DNA of 64,000 nucleotides from Granulosicoccus sp045110515 (GCA_045110515.1 JBGCGD010000002.1:1-64000); one strand, 5' to 3'. Positions 8,195 to 18,125 are shown, counted from the first letter of the stretch. Notes: a model not told the origin generated them from the sequence alone. Translations and numbers: made by a program.

Positions 8195-9337
8195 TCAGAC
8201 AAGGGTAGATACAGCGGCCTTCATTCGCTCAACACCTTTCATTAGCGTCTCGCGAGGGCAGGCAAAATTCAGTCGGATGTAATTGGGTTGGCCAAATTGC
8301 TCGCCACTGGATAACCCCACCCCGTGCTCTTCGAAGAAACCCTGAGTGTCATCCAACCCTAGCCCAGTAGCATCAATCCAAGCAAGGTAGGTGGCCTGAA
8401 TAGACTCAACTTTCAAACCGGGCACGGCCCCAAGCTCGGTCTGCAGATACGCATAATTCGCTGCCAGGTATTCAATTAATTCTGCTCTCCACTGCCCTGC
8501 CTCTTGATAGGCTGCGTGCGTGGCAACGTAGGCAAGCGGCGGCACCATAGGCACAATAGACTGGCTGGCAGCACGAAACTGATGACGCAATGTCTCGTTT
8601 TTAATGATGGCAAAGGAGCAATTTAATCCTGCGATGTTCCACGTTTTACTGCCACTCATGAGCGTGACTATATTCTCTGCCATATCCGGACAGGCAGCCG
8701 CTGTTGGATAGTGTTTGGCCGTTTTATCGATCACCAGATCACAATGAATTTCGTCTGAAATCATGATCACATTATGTTTATTGCACAAAGCCGCCAGTGA
8801 CTGAAGCTCATCCGATGTAAACACGGTACCCGTGGGGTTGTGCGGAGAGCACATCATCATCAATTTGGTCTTGTTGGTGAAGGCTGCCTCCATAGCGGCA
8901 AAATCATATGTCCAACGACCTTCTTTGCGACAAAGCGGCACACGCACCACCTGGTGTCTATCAACTTCATGTGAATCATAGAAATGATGATAGATGGGCG
9001 GGTTAACCAGTATTTCGTCTCCATCGTTGCAAAAGGCGCGACAACTGACCGCTAAACCGGTAACCACACCGGGAAGCCAGACGATCCAACTAGGATCGAC
9101 CTGCCACTGATATTCATTTTGCAAATGCGCAATGACTGCATCGCTGAGACCATCCGGTGCAACGGTATAGCCAAATACACCGTGGGACACTCGCTCCTCG
9201 ACGGCCTTTTGAATAGGCTCGGCCAGCTTAAAGTCCATATCAGCAACCCAGAAGGGCAATATATCTTGGTCACGATATTTGTCCCACTTAAGGCTTGCCG
9301 TATTTTTACGAGAAGTGACAGTGTCAAAGTCAGTCAT
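8195..9337 (-). CDS. PatB/MalY-type PLP-dependent C-S lyase
   Basis: A 380-residue fold-type I PLP enzyme. The N-terminal LPFWVADMDF is the PatB/MalY signature, SPHNPTG and SDEIHCDL are cofactor-contact motifs, and Lys231 in GSKTWNIAG is the expected Schiff-base lysine. Relatives cleave cystathionine or cysteine (beta C-S lyase); some act as aminotransferases or, like E. coli MalY, also regulate. The neighbourhood has no maltose genes, so a sulfur amino acid role is more likely. It is transcribed toward the NUDIX gene. Confidence 0.88.
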   Translation of the reverse strand: MTDFDTVTSRKNTASLKWDKYRDQDILPFWVADMDFKLAEPIQKAVEERVSHGVFGYTVAPDGLSDAVIAHLQNEYQWQVDPSWIVWLPGVVTGLAVSCRAFCNDGDEILVNPPIYHHFYDSHEVDRHQVVRVPLCRKEGRWTYDFAAMEAAFTNKTKLMMMCSPHNPTGTVFTSDELQSLAALCNKHNVIMISDEIHCDLVIDKTAKHYPTAAACPDMAENIVTLMSGSKTWNIAGLNCSFAIIKNETLRHQFRAASQSIVPMVPPLAYVATHAAYQEAGQWRAELIEYLAANYAYLQTELGAVPGLKVESIQATYLAWIDATGLGLDDTQGFFEEHGVGLSSGEQFGQPNYIRLNFACPRETLMKGVERMKAAVSTLV

Positions 9338-9391
9338 TGGGTTTCTAATTTAGTGCTTTTACCTATTAGCAGTGTGCAACAGCTTCTCTAA

Positions 9392-10312
9392 TCAGGCAAC
9401 CGCCACACGTTTACGCCACCTTGCCCCCATACCCTTACCAACGACCATCACGTTTCCAACCAACACCAACGCGACACCGGATAACGCGAGAGGTGTCCAT
9501 TGGAAATCCTCAAAAATACTGCTAATAACCAAAGCCACTAGCGGAAACAAAACCGTCGCATAAGCAGCTCTATCGGCGCCGATACGCCCCACCAATGTCA
9601 GGTAAGCCCCGAACGCAACAATAGAACCGAAAATGCTCAGGTAGAGCAATGAGCCGACATATTCCACTGACAGATCAAACGCAAACGGGACACCCTGCAT
9701 TAGCGCATAAAGCAGCATAACGAGAGTTCCATACGCCATTCCAATGGCGTTAGTCTGAAGCACGGGCAGTTCCTTAGCCTGATTCCTGGCAGATAGAATA
9801 TTGCCCAATGATGCAAAGAACGTAGCCACAAGCCCGATGCCCAATCCTTTAAGCACATTCTGGGAGGCATGCTCGGATACAGCTCGTGAGGCGGCGATTT
9901 CATGCCAGAAAACAAGGGTAATACCCAGAAGCCCTACCATGGCTCCTAGAAGAACAATTCCCTGCACACGCTTTTTCAGGAATATCGCACCGTTCACGAT
10001 ATTCATAACAATGACCGTGGAAAAAATAATCGCGACCAGCCCGGATGTGATTAGTCCCGTACACCAGTAAAATAATAGGTAGTTGATGCTAAACAGACAG
10101 GCACCTTGTGCAGCCATTGCTAGGTGCTCCTTTGGAGAAAATCTTAGCGGCACGCGACGAACGGCACACCAGAGTAATAGCAACAGCGCAGCCAGACCAA
10201 AGCGATAGACCAATGACACTGACGGATCCACTACACCCAGCTGAAAGCGGATAGCGAACCATGTCGACCCCCATATAAGGACGGTTAGAAGATAAAAAAC
10301 GGCACCTTGCAT
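9392..10312 (-). CDS. EamA/DMT-family exporter
   Basis: About 306 residues with ten hydrophobic helices in two EamA repeats. The start LTVLIWGSTWFAI and the second-repeat GADRAAYATVLFPLVAL pattern are typical of drug/metabolite transporters that export amino acids or other small metabolites; substrate unknown. The ATG at 10312 follows GGAACGAAGCC and begins exactly at the first helix; the open frame upstream to 10444 adds 44 non-helical residues and overlaps the region ahead of ybiT, so I reject it. Confidence 0.85.
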   Translation of the reverse strand: MQGAVFYLLTVLIWGSTWFAIRFQLGVVDPSVSLVYRFGLAALLLLLWCAVRRVPLRFSPKEHLAMAAQGACLFSINYLLFYWCTGLITSGLVAIIFSTVIVMNIVNGAIFLKKRVQGIVLLGAMVGLLGITLVFWHEIAASRAVSEHASQNVLKGLGIGLVATFFASLGNILSARNQAKELPVLQTNAIGMAYGTLVMLLYALMQGVPFAFDLSVEYVGSLLYLSIFGSIVAFGAYLTLVGRIGADRAAYATVLFPLVALVISSIFEDFQWTPLALSGVALVLVGNVMVVGKGMGARWRKRVAVA

Positions 10313-10506
10313 GGCTTCGTTCCAAAAAAATAGACGCAGGGATGGCGAACCCGAAGTTCCGGACAGGCAAATTCGATGGTTAGAGAGACTAAACCTAGTG
10401 TATGCCAATTGAAGGTCATGAAATAGGGCACAACACGTTGCCATTGCTCAATTTTTCACCTGAAAACCGATACAATACGCGGCTTGCCCAGACCGTAAGA
10501 TATCCC

Positions 10507-12102
10507 GTGATCTCGACTGCAAATCTAACCATTCAATTCGGTGCAAAACCGCTGTTTGAAAATGTCTCCATCAAATTTGGTGAAGGCAACCGATATGGCT
10601 TGATAGGAGCCAACGGAAGCGGCAAGTCCACTTTCATGAAAATTCTGGGTGGAGATCTGGAACCAAGCTCAGGCAATGTGACGCTCCTACCAGGTGTTCG
10701 CATGGCCACGCTTCAGCAAAATCAATTTGGCTTCGAATCGTTTACTGTTCTTGACACTGTCATCATGGGCCATCAGGAACTATGGGACATCAAAGAAGAG
10801 CGAGATCGCATTTACTCAATGCCAGAAATGAGTGAGGACGATGGTATGCGTGTGGCTGAGCTGGAAGTCCAGTTCGCTGAATTAGATGGCTACTCAGCCG
10901 AGGCCCGCGCCGGTGAACTGCTCTTGGGTGCAGCCATTCCTATCGAGCAGCACATGGTCCCCATGAGCGAAGTAGCACCCGGCGACAAGCTTCGTGTTCT
11001 GCTGGCGCAAGCCCTATTCGCAGATCCCGATTTGCTGCTACTGGACGAGCCAACCAACAACCTGGATATCAACACCATTCGTTGGTTGGAAAGTGTTCTT
11101 AATGAACGCAACAGCACTATGATCATTATCTCTCACGATCGTCACTTCTTGAATAGTGTTTGCACACACATGGCCGATCTGGACTACGGGGAGATTAAAA
11201 TCTACCCGGGCAACTACGACGACTTTATGCTCGCATCCACCCAGGCTCGCGAACGTCAGTATGCAGACAACGCCAAGAAAAAATCTCAGATCGCTGACCT
11301 ACAGGCTTTTGTGCAACGTTTTAAAGCTAACAAATCCAAAGCTCGGCAGGCCACCTCCAGACAGAAACAAATCGATAAACTGTCTATCGAGAAAATGAAG
11401 CCTTCCAGCCGCGTTAACCCCTACATTCGATTCGAGCTGGACAAAAAACTGTTCCGCAATGCTGCCGAACTTGAAAACGTCAGTGGCGGCTATGAAGACA
11501 ACCCAGTCATCAGCAAATTAAGCGTCATGATAGAGGCAGGTGACAAGGTTGCAGTTATCGGTCCTAACGGCATCGGCAAAAGTACATTCGTTAAAATGCT
11601 AGCGGGCGAATTAGCGGCGACCGCAGGCGAGATAAAATGGGCCGAGAATGCAAAGATCGGCTACTTTGCGCAAGATCACGAAGAAGACTTCGAGCTTCCC
11701 ACAACCATTCTTGACTGGATGTCTCAATGGGGTAACGAAAATCACGATGAGCAGGAAATTCGTGGAATTCTAGGTAGACTGCTGTTTGGAAAAGATGACA
11801 TTAAAAAACCAGTCAATGTCGTCTCAGGTGGCGAGAAAGGACGCTTATTGTTCGGCAAACTAATGCTGCAATCGCCCAACGTTATGATCATGGATGAGCC
11901 GACAAACCATCTTGATATGGAGTCGATAGAATCATTGAACTTGGCAGTAGATTTATACCCGGGGACTGTGATTTTCGTTAGCCACGACCGTGAGTTTGTC
12001 AGTTCACTGGCCAACCGTATTATCGAGCTTGGCGACAACACCCACACTGACTACCGCGGCACCTATGAAGAATATTTAGAAAGCCAAGGTATAACCGACT
12101 AA
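10507..12102 (+). CDS. ybiT: ABC-F ATPase YbiT-like
   Basis: A 531-residue soluble ABC-F protein with two ATPase domains: first Walker A GANGSGKS, Walker B LLLDEPTNNLD; second Walker A GPNGIGKS, signature VSGGEKGR, Walker B IMDEPTNHLD. Between them is the charged linker typical of ribosome-acting ABC-F translation factors. Residue-by-residue it reads like E. coli YbiT (RYGLIGANGSGKSTFMKILGG). I use the GTG at 10507 (VISTANLTIQFG), which matches where YbiT starts; a 35-codon upstream extension from 10402 shows no family similarity. A TACAAT box at 10471-10476 could be part of its promoter, but no good -35 is placed for it. Confidence 0.93.
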   Translation: MISTANLTIQFGAKPLFENVSIKFGEGNRYGLIGANGSGKSTFMKILGGDLEPSSGNVTLLPGVRMATLQQNQFGFESFTVLDTVIMGHQELWDIKEERDRIYSMPEMSEDDGMRVAELEVQFAELDGYSAEARAGELLLGAAIPIEQHMVPMSEVAPGDKLRVLLAQALFADPDLLLLDEPTNNLDINTIRWLESVLNERNSTMIIISHDRHFLNSVCTHMADLDYGEIKIYPGNYDDFMLASTQARERQYADNAKKKSQIADLQAFVQRFKANKSKARQATSRQKQIDKLSIEKMKPSSRVNPYIRFELDKKLFRNAAELENVSGGYEDNPVISKLSVMIEAGDKVAVIGPNGIGKSTFVKMLAGELAATAGEIKWAENAKIGYFAQDHEEDFELPTTILDWMSQWGNENHDEQEIRGILGRLLFGKDDIKKPVNVVSGGEKGRLLFGKLMLQSPNVMIMDEPTNHLDMESIESLNLAVDLYPGTVIFVSHDREFVSSLANRIIELGDNTHTDYRGTYEEYLESQGITD

Positions 12103-12120
12103 AAAAACCTGACGGTAATA

Positions 12121-12154
12121 ACAGCTTAGGCCGGTTGAACCAAACCTAAGCTGT
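12121..12154. terminator. Inverted repeat between convergent ybiT and gor
   Basis: A perfect 10-bp stem (ACAGCTTAGG / CCTAAGCTGT) with a 14-nt loop lies in the 68-bp gap between two converging genes. It lacks an adjacent T-run on either strand, so it may act as a bidirectional block or transcript stabiliser rather than a classical intrinsic terminator. Confidence 0.5.
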
Positions 12155-12170
12155 CGTTACGAGCCGGCTA

Positions 12171-13526
12171 CTATCGCATAGTGACTAGCTCTTCACCACT
12201 GGTTGGGTGAATGGCAACCGTATCATCTAAATCCCGCTTGGTTGCCCCCATACGCATAGCGACGGCAAACCCTTGCATCATTTCATCTGCAGCCAAACCG
12301 ATCATGTGTATACCCACAACCTTCTCTTCACTACCGGTTACGATCAGCTTCATCGCTGTTTTCGATTTATGAGGCGTAAACGAGTTGTACATCGCGGTAA
12401 ACGTGGACTCATAGACCTTAACGGTGTCGCCATATTCGGCACGAGCCTGCTCTTCAGTTAGCCCAACTGTCCCCATCGGAGGGTGGCTGAACACAACCGT
12501 CGGGATTAGTGAGTAATCCATATGCCGGCCTTCCTGATTATCGTAAATTCGATCGGCTAGTCGTCGCCCAGCAGCGATGGCGACTGGCGTTAACTCCGCC
12601 TGCCCCGTCACATCACCGATAGCAAAAATACCTGGAACGTTTGTCTCCTGATATTTATCGACCGGAATGTATCCGCGCTTATCTTTTTCAACACCGGCGT
12701 TTTCAAGTCCAAGCCCGTCAGTGGCGGGGGCACGGCCGACCGCGAAAATAACAGCATCAAAACCCTCAAGCGTTACGCCGTTCTCTCCGCTTGCGCTAAT
12801 ACCCGACGCGGTTTTCTCAAGCTTTGCAGCTGTAAAGCCCTTCTCAACATGCAAACCTTCGCTCAACATTTCATCCATGAGCTTTTCCTGCAATAGATGA
12901 TCAAACTCTCGCAAGAACGACTGGTGACGAATAGCCAAGGTAACCTGACTGCCCATGGCTTGCATCATGCCGGCAATCTCAACCGCGATATAGCCTGCTC
13001 CCAGGACTAACACCGACGTTGGCTGCTCGGTCAGTTCAAAGAATCCATCAGAGGTCATGCCTAACTCTTTACCGGGAATATCGGGCACACGGGCATAACC
13101 ACCCGGGGCAAGCACAATACGCGCAGCGCTATAGCGTTTACCGTCAACCTCTACGGTGTTTTTATCAACTAGGGTCGCGTAGCCACTCAAGGTTGTGACA
13201 TTATTCTTCCCCAAATAGTTGGCATAGGCGTTATTGATATTACTAATATACTGCTGACGCTTCTCAACCAGAGATGTCCAGTCAAAACCGTTAACGGTGA
13301 CGTCGAATCCGTAGCCTACAGCGTCACGTAGAGCATGAGCCGTCGCTCCGGCATACCACATGACTTTTTTAGGTACACATCCTCGATTGACACAGGTTCC
13401 ACCCAGAACCGGGTCACTCTCAATAACGAGGCAACGCGCACCATAGCTGCCCGCGCGATTACACGTTGCGATACCACCGCTACCACCACCTACCGCGATG
13501 AGGTCGTAATCATAGTTGCCGGACAT
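12171..13526 (-). CDS. gor: Glutathione-disulfide reductase
   Basis: A 451-residue flavoprotein disulfide reductase. It has the FAD motif GGGSGGIA near residue 13, the redox cysteines at 45 and 50 (GGTCVNRGCVPKK), the NAD(P)H motif GAGYIAVEIAG, GDVTGQAELTPVA for FAD, and the C-terminal HPTSGEEL with the catalytic His. It reduces GSSG to GSH with NADPH in the cytosol. The VNRGC form of the redox motif resembles the plant/cyanobacterial-like bacterial enzymes rather than VNVGC of E. coli. It stands divergent to ubiA. Confidence 0.93.
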   Translation of the reverse strand: MSGNYDYDLIAVGGGSGGIATCNRAGSYGARCLVIESDPVLGGTCVNRGCVPKKVMWYAGATAHALRDAVGYGFDVTVNGFDWTSLVEKRQQYISNINNAYANYLGKNNVTTLSGYATLVDKNTVEVDGKRYSAARIVLAPGGYARVPDIPGKELGMTSDGFFELTEQPTSVLVLGAGYIAVEIAGMMQAMGSQVTLAIRHQSFLREFDHLLQEKLMDEMLSEGLHVEKGFTAAKLEKTASGISASGENGVTLEGFDAVIFAVGRAPATDGLGLENAGVEKDKRGYIPVDKYQETNVPGIFAIGDVTGQAELTPVAIAAGRRLADRIYDNQEGRHMDYSLIPTVVFSHPPMGTVGLTEEQARAEYGDTVKVYESTFTAMYNSFTPHKSKTAMKLIVTGSEEKVVGIHMIGLAADEMMQGFAVAMRMGATKRDLDDTVAIHPTSGEELVTMR

Positions 13527-13553
13527 AGACTATTCCTGTTGTTGTGTTAGCTG

Positions 13554-14522
13554 TTGATGACGAGACCCGGATTGTTCAACCCTGACTCACTGGCACGTTA
13601 TTCGGGATACTATACCGAGGCCATGCACAGATCGGACTTCCCGACAGTGAAAATCTCTGAGTTACGACAAAAAACTCCGCACTTCGTTGCATTGACTCGC
13701 TTAGATCGCCCCATCGGCATCTACCTTCTACTGTGGCCCATGCTATGGGCGCTGTGGTTCGCCGCCAAGGGCCTCCCAGATCTGGATATTCTGTTTATCT
13801 TCGTGCTCGGGACGGTACTCACACGTTCAGCGGGTTGCGCAATCAACGACTACGCTGATCGAGACTTTGACGGGCATGTTCAGCGAACGCAAGATCGGCC
13901 GCTGGCAACTGGCGCGCTAAAACCCTCAGAGGCTTTGCTTGCCGCAGGTGCTCTGATGTTGATTGCTTTTATTCTGGTATTGTTTACCAACACATTGACT
14001 ATCACCCTGTCGTTTGCGGCCCTGTTGTTGGCTTTCGTCTATCCGTTTGCAAAGCGATTCACCTATTTGCCACAGGTCGTATTAGGGGCCGCTTTCGGCT
14101 TCGCCATCCCCATGGCCTTCGCCGCTCAAACCAACTCGGTTCCACTGACTGCTTGGTGGCTGTTTGGAACTGCAGTTCTTTGGTCAGTTGCCTATGACAC
14201 CCTCTATGCCATTGCCGACAGACCAGATGACCTGAAAATAGGGGTGAAATCATCAGCTATTTTATTTGGCCAATACGACCTTATTGTCGTCGGTACTATG
14301 CAATGCGTGGTGCTCATATCGCTCGCGCTGATCGGCCAGCAATACGATCGCGGCATTGTCTATTTCACTGGCCTTATTGCTGCATCAGTATTTGTCATTT
14401 ATCAACTATGGATTGCCAGAGATCGCGAATTGGAAAAATGTGTGCAGGCCTTCCTAAACAACAGCTGGCTGGGCATGAGCGTCTTTGCCGGACTCGTGAT
14501 TGATTACATCATCAACCCTTAA
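13554..14522 (+). CDS. ubiA: 4-hydroxybenzoate octaprenyltransferase
   Basis: A membrane prenyltransferase of up to 322 residues with the two Asp-rich motifs NDYADRDFD and DTLYAIADRPDD, and the UbiA landmarks TRLDRPIG and RPLATGAL. It attaches the polyprenyl chain to 4-hydroxybenzoate in ubiquinone synthesis. The N-terminus is uncertain: a start at the ATG at 13623 would remove 23 residues before the common beginning. No ubiC is adjacent. The following GTPase gene starts with no gap (TAA ATG), suggesting translational coupling. Confidence 0.93.
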   Translation: MMTRPGLFNPDSLARYSGYYTEAMHRSDFPTVKISELRQKTPHFVALTRLDRPIGIYLLLWPMLWALWFAAKGLPDLDILFIFVLGTVLTRSAGCAINDYADRDFDGHVQRTQDRPLATGALKPSEALLAAGALMLIAFILVLFTNTLTITLSFAALLLAFVYPFAKRFTYLPQVVLGAAFGFAIPMAFAAQTNSVPLTAWWLFGTAVLWSVAYDTLYAIADRPDDLKIGVKSSAILFGQYDLIVVGTMQCVVLISLALIGQQYDRGIVYFTGLIAASVFVIYQLWIARDRELEKCVQAFLNNSWLGMSVFAGLVIDYIINP

Positions 14523-16298
14523 ATGAACGAATCAAACCAATGGGTTACTCAACTACTTCACCGCTATTCGAACGTTGTAGCCAATAGCGACTCGCCATCA
14601 GCAGGCATTCAGTCATCATTGAATACCCTTCAGCTGGCTGATGCCGTTCTGGACAATTCAAAACTGCTTGGCTCCTTTCCAAATCAACCTTTACAAATCG
14701 CCGTTATTGGCCCTACCCAATCAGGCAAAAGCACACTGGTTAATGTGCTACTTAACGCTCAAGTTGCAGGCATCAGCGCTTTGGCCGGTTTTACGGTTCA
14801 CGCTCAGGGCTATGCAAGCCAATGCTCGGAAGAGGCTTTAGCCAACATAGATGCAGTGATGCATCCACTGCAACGCACCCTGGCTGTAGAACTCGATGCG
14901 ACAAAACTCGATAGCTATGTGCTTGAGAGCATCCAAGCTGGCGAGCAATCAAACCTCTCACCTGCAGTGGTTTGGGACACGCCCGATTTCGATTCGATTG
15001 AAGCCAGCACTTACACGTTGTCTGTTTTAAATACCGTGGCTTTAGCCGACGTTCTAATATTGATGGTCAGCAAAGATAAGTATGGTGACAAAAGCGTCTG
15101 GGATATGCTCGCACTAATAGAACCTCTCGGTAAGCCATTAATCGTCTGCATTAACAAGCTTGATGAACATGACGAGCAGACCGTCAAGCAGGCGTTTTCA
15201 AATCGATACGATAGTCAGTTTCCGGGAAAAAAAATACCTAATTTGGTACTACTACCCTTTGCAAAAAAAACCACCACTGATGCTCCACCCTCGTTTGAAC
15301 CATCAGTATTATCGGACTTAACGTCTAGCTTAGAAGGCGCAACCCAGTCCATTGAAAGAACCCAATACTGCCGTCTCAGCGATCAGTTTATTGAAGATCA
15401 TCAGGCGCAATGGTTTGCTCCGATTATAGAGGAGCAAAGCGCGCGAACCGAATGGCAAAACCTAATTGACGATGCTGTTATAAAAGCAGACGAAACCTAC
15501 GCTACCGAATACCTGGACAATGACGATAAGTACGATACTTTTAATCGCGCCCTGGCCGAATTACTGACCCTGCTCGAACTTCCAGGCATTGCACCAACGC
15601 TTGCCAAAACGCGTCAATTGATCACCTGGCCTGCGAGGAAATTCCTTGGCGTTGGGAAATCTATGTGGAATGCCAAAGACAGCTCCAGAAACTCGACAGA
15701 ATCAGAACCTACCGATTTAGAATCAGAGGCTCTAGAGCTTGTTCTCAATACCACCTTGGTATCACTACAAGGGTCTCTGCTAGAGCAACCTCAAAATGCA
15801 TTCTGGACACACTTGAACCGCCAGTTTCGACACAATGAACAAGCCATCAGCACCGCTTATCGTGAACAAGCTGCGCTGGCTCAGAAAGACTTTGAACCAG
15901 AGATAGAGGAAGCAGCGAAAAAGCTTTTCGAGCAACTGCAATCACAACCGGCACTGCTCAATTCTTTGAGGGCTGCCAGAGTGACGGCAGATGCCGCGGG
16001 TGTCGCGTTGGCACTGAAATCTGGTGGCTTAGCGCCTGCCGACTTGATTTTGGCGCCTGCGATGCTCTCTGTCACGACACTACTTACTGAAAGTGCATTA
16101 GGTCGTTACCTAGAAACCATTAAACAGGATCTTAAACGGCGCCAACGAGAACATATAAACCAGCGCGTCGTTAATGGCGTGCTGGGCTCACAACTAGCAG
16201 CGCTGGCTGGGGAATTGGATGACAATCAACTGCTAGCACAGAACCTAGAACCAGAATTACAAACAGCCATTCAGGCGTTTAAGGCACGAACAGCGTAA
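14523..16298 (+). CDS. Large predicted GTPase with Era/dynamin-like G domain (first of two)
   Basis: A 591-residue protein. G1 is GPTQSGKS at 63-70, G3 is DTPDFDS from residue 152, and G4 is NKLD at 211-214. The G3 lacks the usual DxxG glycine and instead reads DxPD, which the second GTPase (20610-22307) shares. After the G domain comes a long, mostly helical region of about 350 residues, with a hydrophobic stretch near 500-525 (GGLAPADLILAPAMLSV). This layout recalls bacterial dynamin-like proteins or DUF3482-type GTPases acting at membranes; the cellular role is unknown. Its ATG directly follows the ubiA stop. Confidence is high that it binds a nucleotide and low for the biology. Confidence 0.8.
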   Translation: MNESNQWVTQLLHRYSNVVANSDSPSAGIQSSLNTLQLADAVLDNSKLLGSFPNQPLQIAVIGPTQSGKSTLVNVLLNAQVAGISALAGFTVHAQGYASQCSEEALANIDAVMHPLQRTLAVELDATKLDSYVLESIQAGEQSNLSPAVVWDTPDFDSIEASTYTLSVLNTVALADVLILMVSKDKYGDKSVWDMLALIEPLGKPLIVCINKLDEHDEQTVKQAFSNRYDSQFPGKKIPNLVLLPFAKKTTTDAPPSFEPSVLSDLTSSLEGATQSIERTQYCRLSDQFIEDHQAQWFAPIIEEQSARTEWQNLIDDAVIKADETYATEYLDNDDKYDTFNRALAELLTLLELPGIAPTLAKTRQLITWPARKFLGVGKSMWNAKDSSRNSTESEPTDLESEALELVLNTTLVSLQGSLLEQPQNAFWTHLNRQFRHNEQAISTAYREQAALAQKDFEPEIEEAAKKLFEQLQSQPALLNSLRAARVTADAAGVALALKSGGLAPADLILAPAMLSVTTLLTESALGRYLETIKQDLKRRQREHINQRVVNGVLGSQLAALAGELDDNQLLAQNLEPELQTAIQAFKARTA

Positions 16299-16312
16299 AC
16301 ACCCACCGCGAT

Positions 16313-16984
16313 TTAACGGTTTCGGCCGATGAAGTGTCTATAACCTAGACCAAAAAACAATTCGTTGATGTTTTCAACACCGACATAGACTTCGCCCGGA
16401 CCAAACGGCATATAAACGCCTCCACCCAACCCCAAGTCTGCGTCAGTACTATCAATAGACACGACAGCTGTAGACACCTCTGAGGTGGTTCGGTTGTAAC
16501 TCAACACGCCGTACCATTTCATACCGTTATCCAAGAATGCCTCTTTACTTCCCACATGCACAGCAAAACTAAGTTCAGCTAAATCGGTATCGGTGTTTCC
16601 ACCAAAGGCATTGAAATCAGCAGAACCAGTGTGATAACTGGCTCTAACAGAGGCATCTAACATCGGAAGCAAACGTTGTTTAGCCAGATGGTAGCGAACC
16701 CCTAAGCCAAAAGCACTTCCGTCTGCATCGCCTAAATCAATGAGACCGAAGTCACCGTAGAGCGTCACTGGCGGTGAAAGCTGATAACTAACACGACCTG
16801 CAATCGTTGAAAAATCACCTTCGCTCAGATAGCCAACCTCCACACTTGTCTGACCCGTTTGATCTGGCTGTGCAGATCGCCCCTCTAGTAGGCCTAAGGT
16901 GCCTGCATTGACAGATGCTGCAAACAGAGATGTCAAAAGTACAACACTGCGAGAGAGTAAGCGCGACATAGTGGTGATATCCAT
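16313..16984 (-). CDS. Predicted outer-membrane beta-barrel protein
   Basis: About 223 residues: a signal peptide ending near VNA-G, then alternating beta segments rich in Gly and aromatic residues (VEVGYLSEGDF, LYGDFGLIDLGD, FGLGVRYHL, GEVYVGVENI) that suggest a small 8-10-strand porin-like barrel. The C-terminus FGLGYRHFIGRNR ends a few residues past the usual terminal Phe. A second ATG at 16969 (MSRLLSRS) gives a cleaner signal peptide. I recognise no specific family. It converges with the first GTPase gene, 14 nt apart. Confidence 0.6.
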   Translation of the reverse strand: MDITTMSRLLSRSVVLLTSLFAASVNAGTLGLLEGRSAQPDQTGQTSVEVGYLSEGDFSTIAGRVSYQLSPPVTLYGDFGLIDLGDADGSAFGLGVRYHLAKQRLLPMLDASVRASYHTGSADFNAFGGNTDTDLAELSFAVHVGSKEAFLDNGMKWYGVLSYNRTTSEVSTAVVSIDSTDADLGLGGGVYMPFGPGEVYVGVENINELFFGLGYRHFIGRNR

Positions 16985-17010
16985 AAAAGATGACAGTGGG
17001 ATTGTAACCG

Positions 17011-18063
17011 CTAATCCTTAAAAAACTTCATGCACAACGGACCAGCACTGATTATAAAGATAAAACGGCAGCTATGAACCAGCGCAACTAAACCGGCATC
17101 CAAGCCCAAGGCAAACGCCACTAAACTCACCTCCGCAATGCCACCTGGAGCAAGCGCAAGGAACAACACCATAAACCCCTGATCGATAAAGCCTGTCATT
17201 GCCAGCGCCAGCGCTGCCGCCAATCCCATAACAGCTACTGTGAAAATCGTTGACGTTCTAAATAGTCGCAGGTACAGCTCACGTGGGCCGTTGGCCACCT
17301 CACAGCCGATAACAATACCGAACACTAACAAAGCGCACGTCTTCAACAGTGCGGGAGGTTCTATATTGATACCGGTGAAGAACGTCAACAACGCGGTGAT
17401 AATCATAGGAATCATGACATGTCCGCCGGCCCACCGAAGCTTCTCCGCGATCAGAAAACAAAAAACAATCAGACCACCTAGTAGAAGAATCGAGGTTTGC
17501 GTAGACCAGCGCAAACTGGCCACTAACGGGTCGGGCTCCGCAGGCACACCTAATACCCTTGCCAGCAACGATATCGAAACCACTACGATCACAACGCGTA
17601 CGGCATGGATTAACAGCACCTCTGCCCTGTGTCCTATATCGCCAGCCAAGGCTAACAGCATGGACAAGCCACCCGGGAAAGCTGACATGAATGCACTGCG
17701 ACGAGGTAACTCCGTGCGGTGTAAAAACCACGGCGTTCCTATCGCCACAGTGATAGTGGTTATTAAAATGGCAGCCACCATAGCGAATGGCAAATCCGAT
17801 CCTGCTGATTGAATGCTGCTCGCGACTGGGGGACCGAGAAATACACCAATAGCCACACGCATCCAACGTTCCGCAGCCGGATGTAAGGTTTGAACAGGCA
17901 GACCGACAAGCTTTCCAGCCGCACAAAAAAGAAGACTACCCAGCATCCATGGAATCGGCAGACGTAACGCCAAAGCGATAAGCGAGCCGACTATACCTAG
18001 CAGCAAAGTAAAGAGAAGGGAGCGATACCGACCCTCAAGAATCCGGTTTAATTTACTAACCAT
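17011..18063 (-). CDS. AbrB-family (PF05145) membrane protein
   Basis: About 350 residues and ten or more membrane helices in two repeats. PGGLSMLLAL in the first half and APGGIAEVSLVAFALGLDAGLVALVH in the second are the repeated signature of the family formerly called putative ammonia monooxygenase/AbrB. Members are proposed transporters; substrate not established, and there is no sign of a real ammonia monooxygenase. I start at the ATG at 18063 because the upstream extension to 18120 overlaps a large hairpin and looks non-coding. Confidence 0.85.
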   Translation of the reverse strand: MVSKLNRILEGRYRSLLFTLLLGIVGSLIALALRLPIPWMLGSLLFCAAGKLVGLPVQTLHPAAERWMRVAIGVFLGPPVASSIQSAGSDLPFAMVAAILITTITVAIGTPWFLHRTELPRRSAFMSAFPGGLSMLLALAGDIGHRAEVLLIHAVRVVIVVVSISLLARVLGVPAEPDPLVASLRWSTQTSILLLGGLIVFCFLIAEKLRWAGGHVMIPMIITALLTFFTGINIEPPALLKTCALLVFGIVIGCEVANGPRELYLRLFRTSTIFTVAVMGLAAALALAMTGFIDQGFMVLFLALAPGGIAEVSLVAFALGLDAGLVALVHSCRFIFIISAGPLCMKFFKD

Positions 18064-18090
18064 TTGCAACCGTGAACGCTGGTCGATGGC

Positions 18091-18125
18091 ATGCCCCGCG
18101 TCGCTGGCGACGGGGGGCATTTTTT
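18091..18125 (+). terminator. Intrinsic-terminator-like hairpin, oriented against its neighbours
   Basis: A 14-bp inverted repeat (ATGCCCC-G-CGTCGC against GCGACG-GG-GGGGCAT, one mismatch) with a 2-nt centre is followed on the plus strand by six Ts. The nearest plus-strand gene ends 1.8 kb upstream, and both adjacent genes (AbrB-type and peroxiredoxin) are on the minus strand. On the minus strand it forms a hairpin without a U-tract. Confidence 0.6.

Noticed and set aside
10402..10506. N-terminal extension of YbiT
   Set aside because: No family similarity; GTG 10507 fits the YbiT start.
17240..17812. 190-codon plus-strand ORF
   Set aside because: Antisense to the AbrB-type membrane protein; composition reflects its complement.
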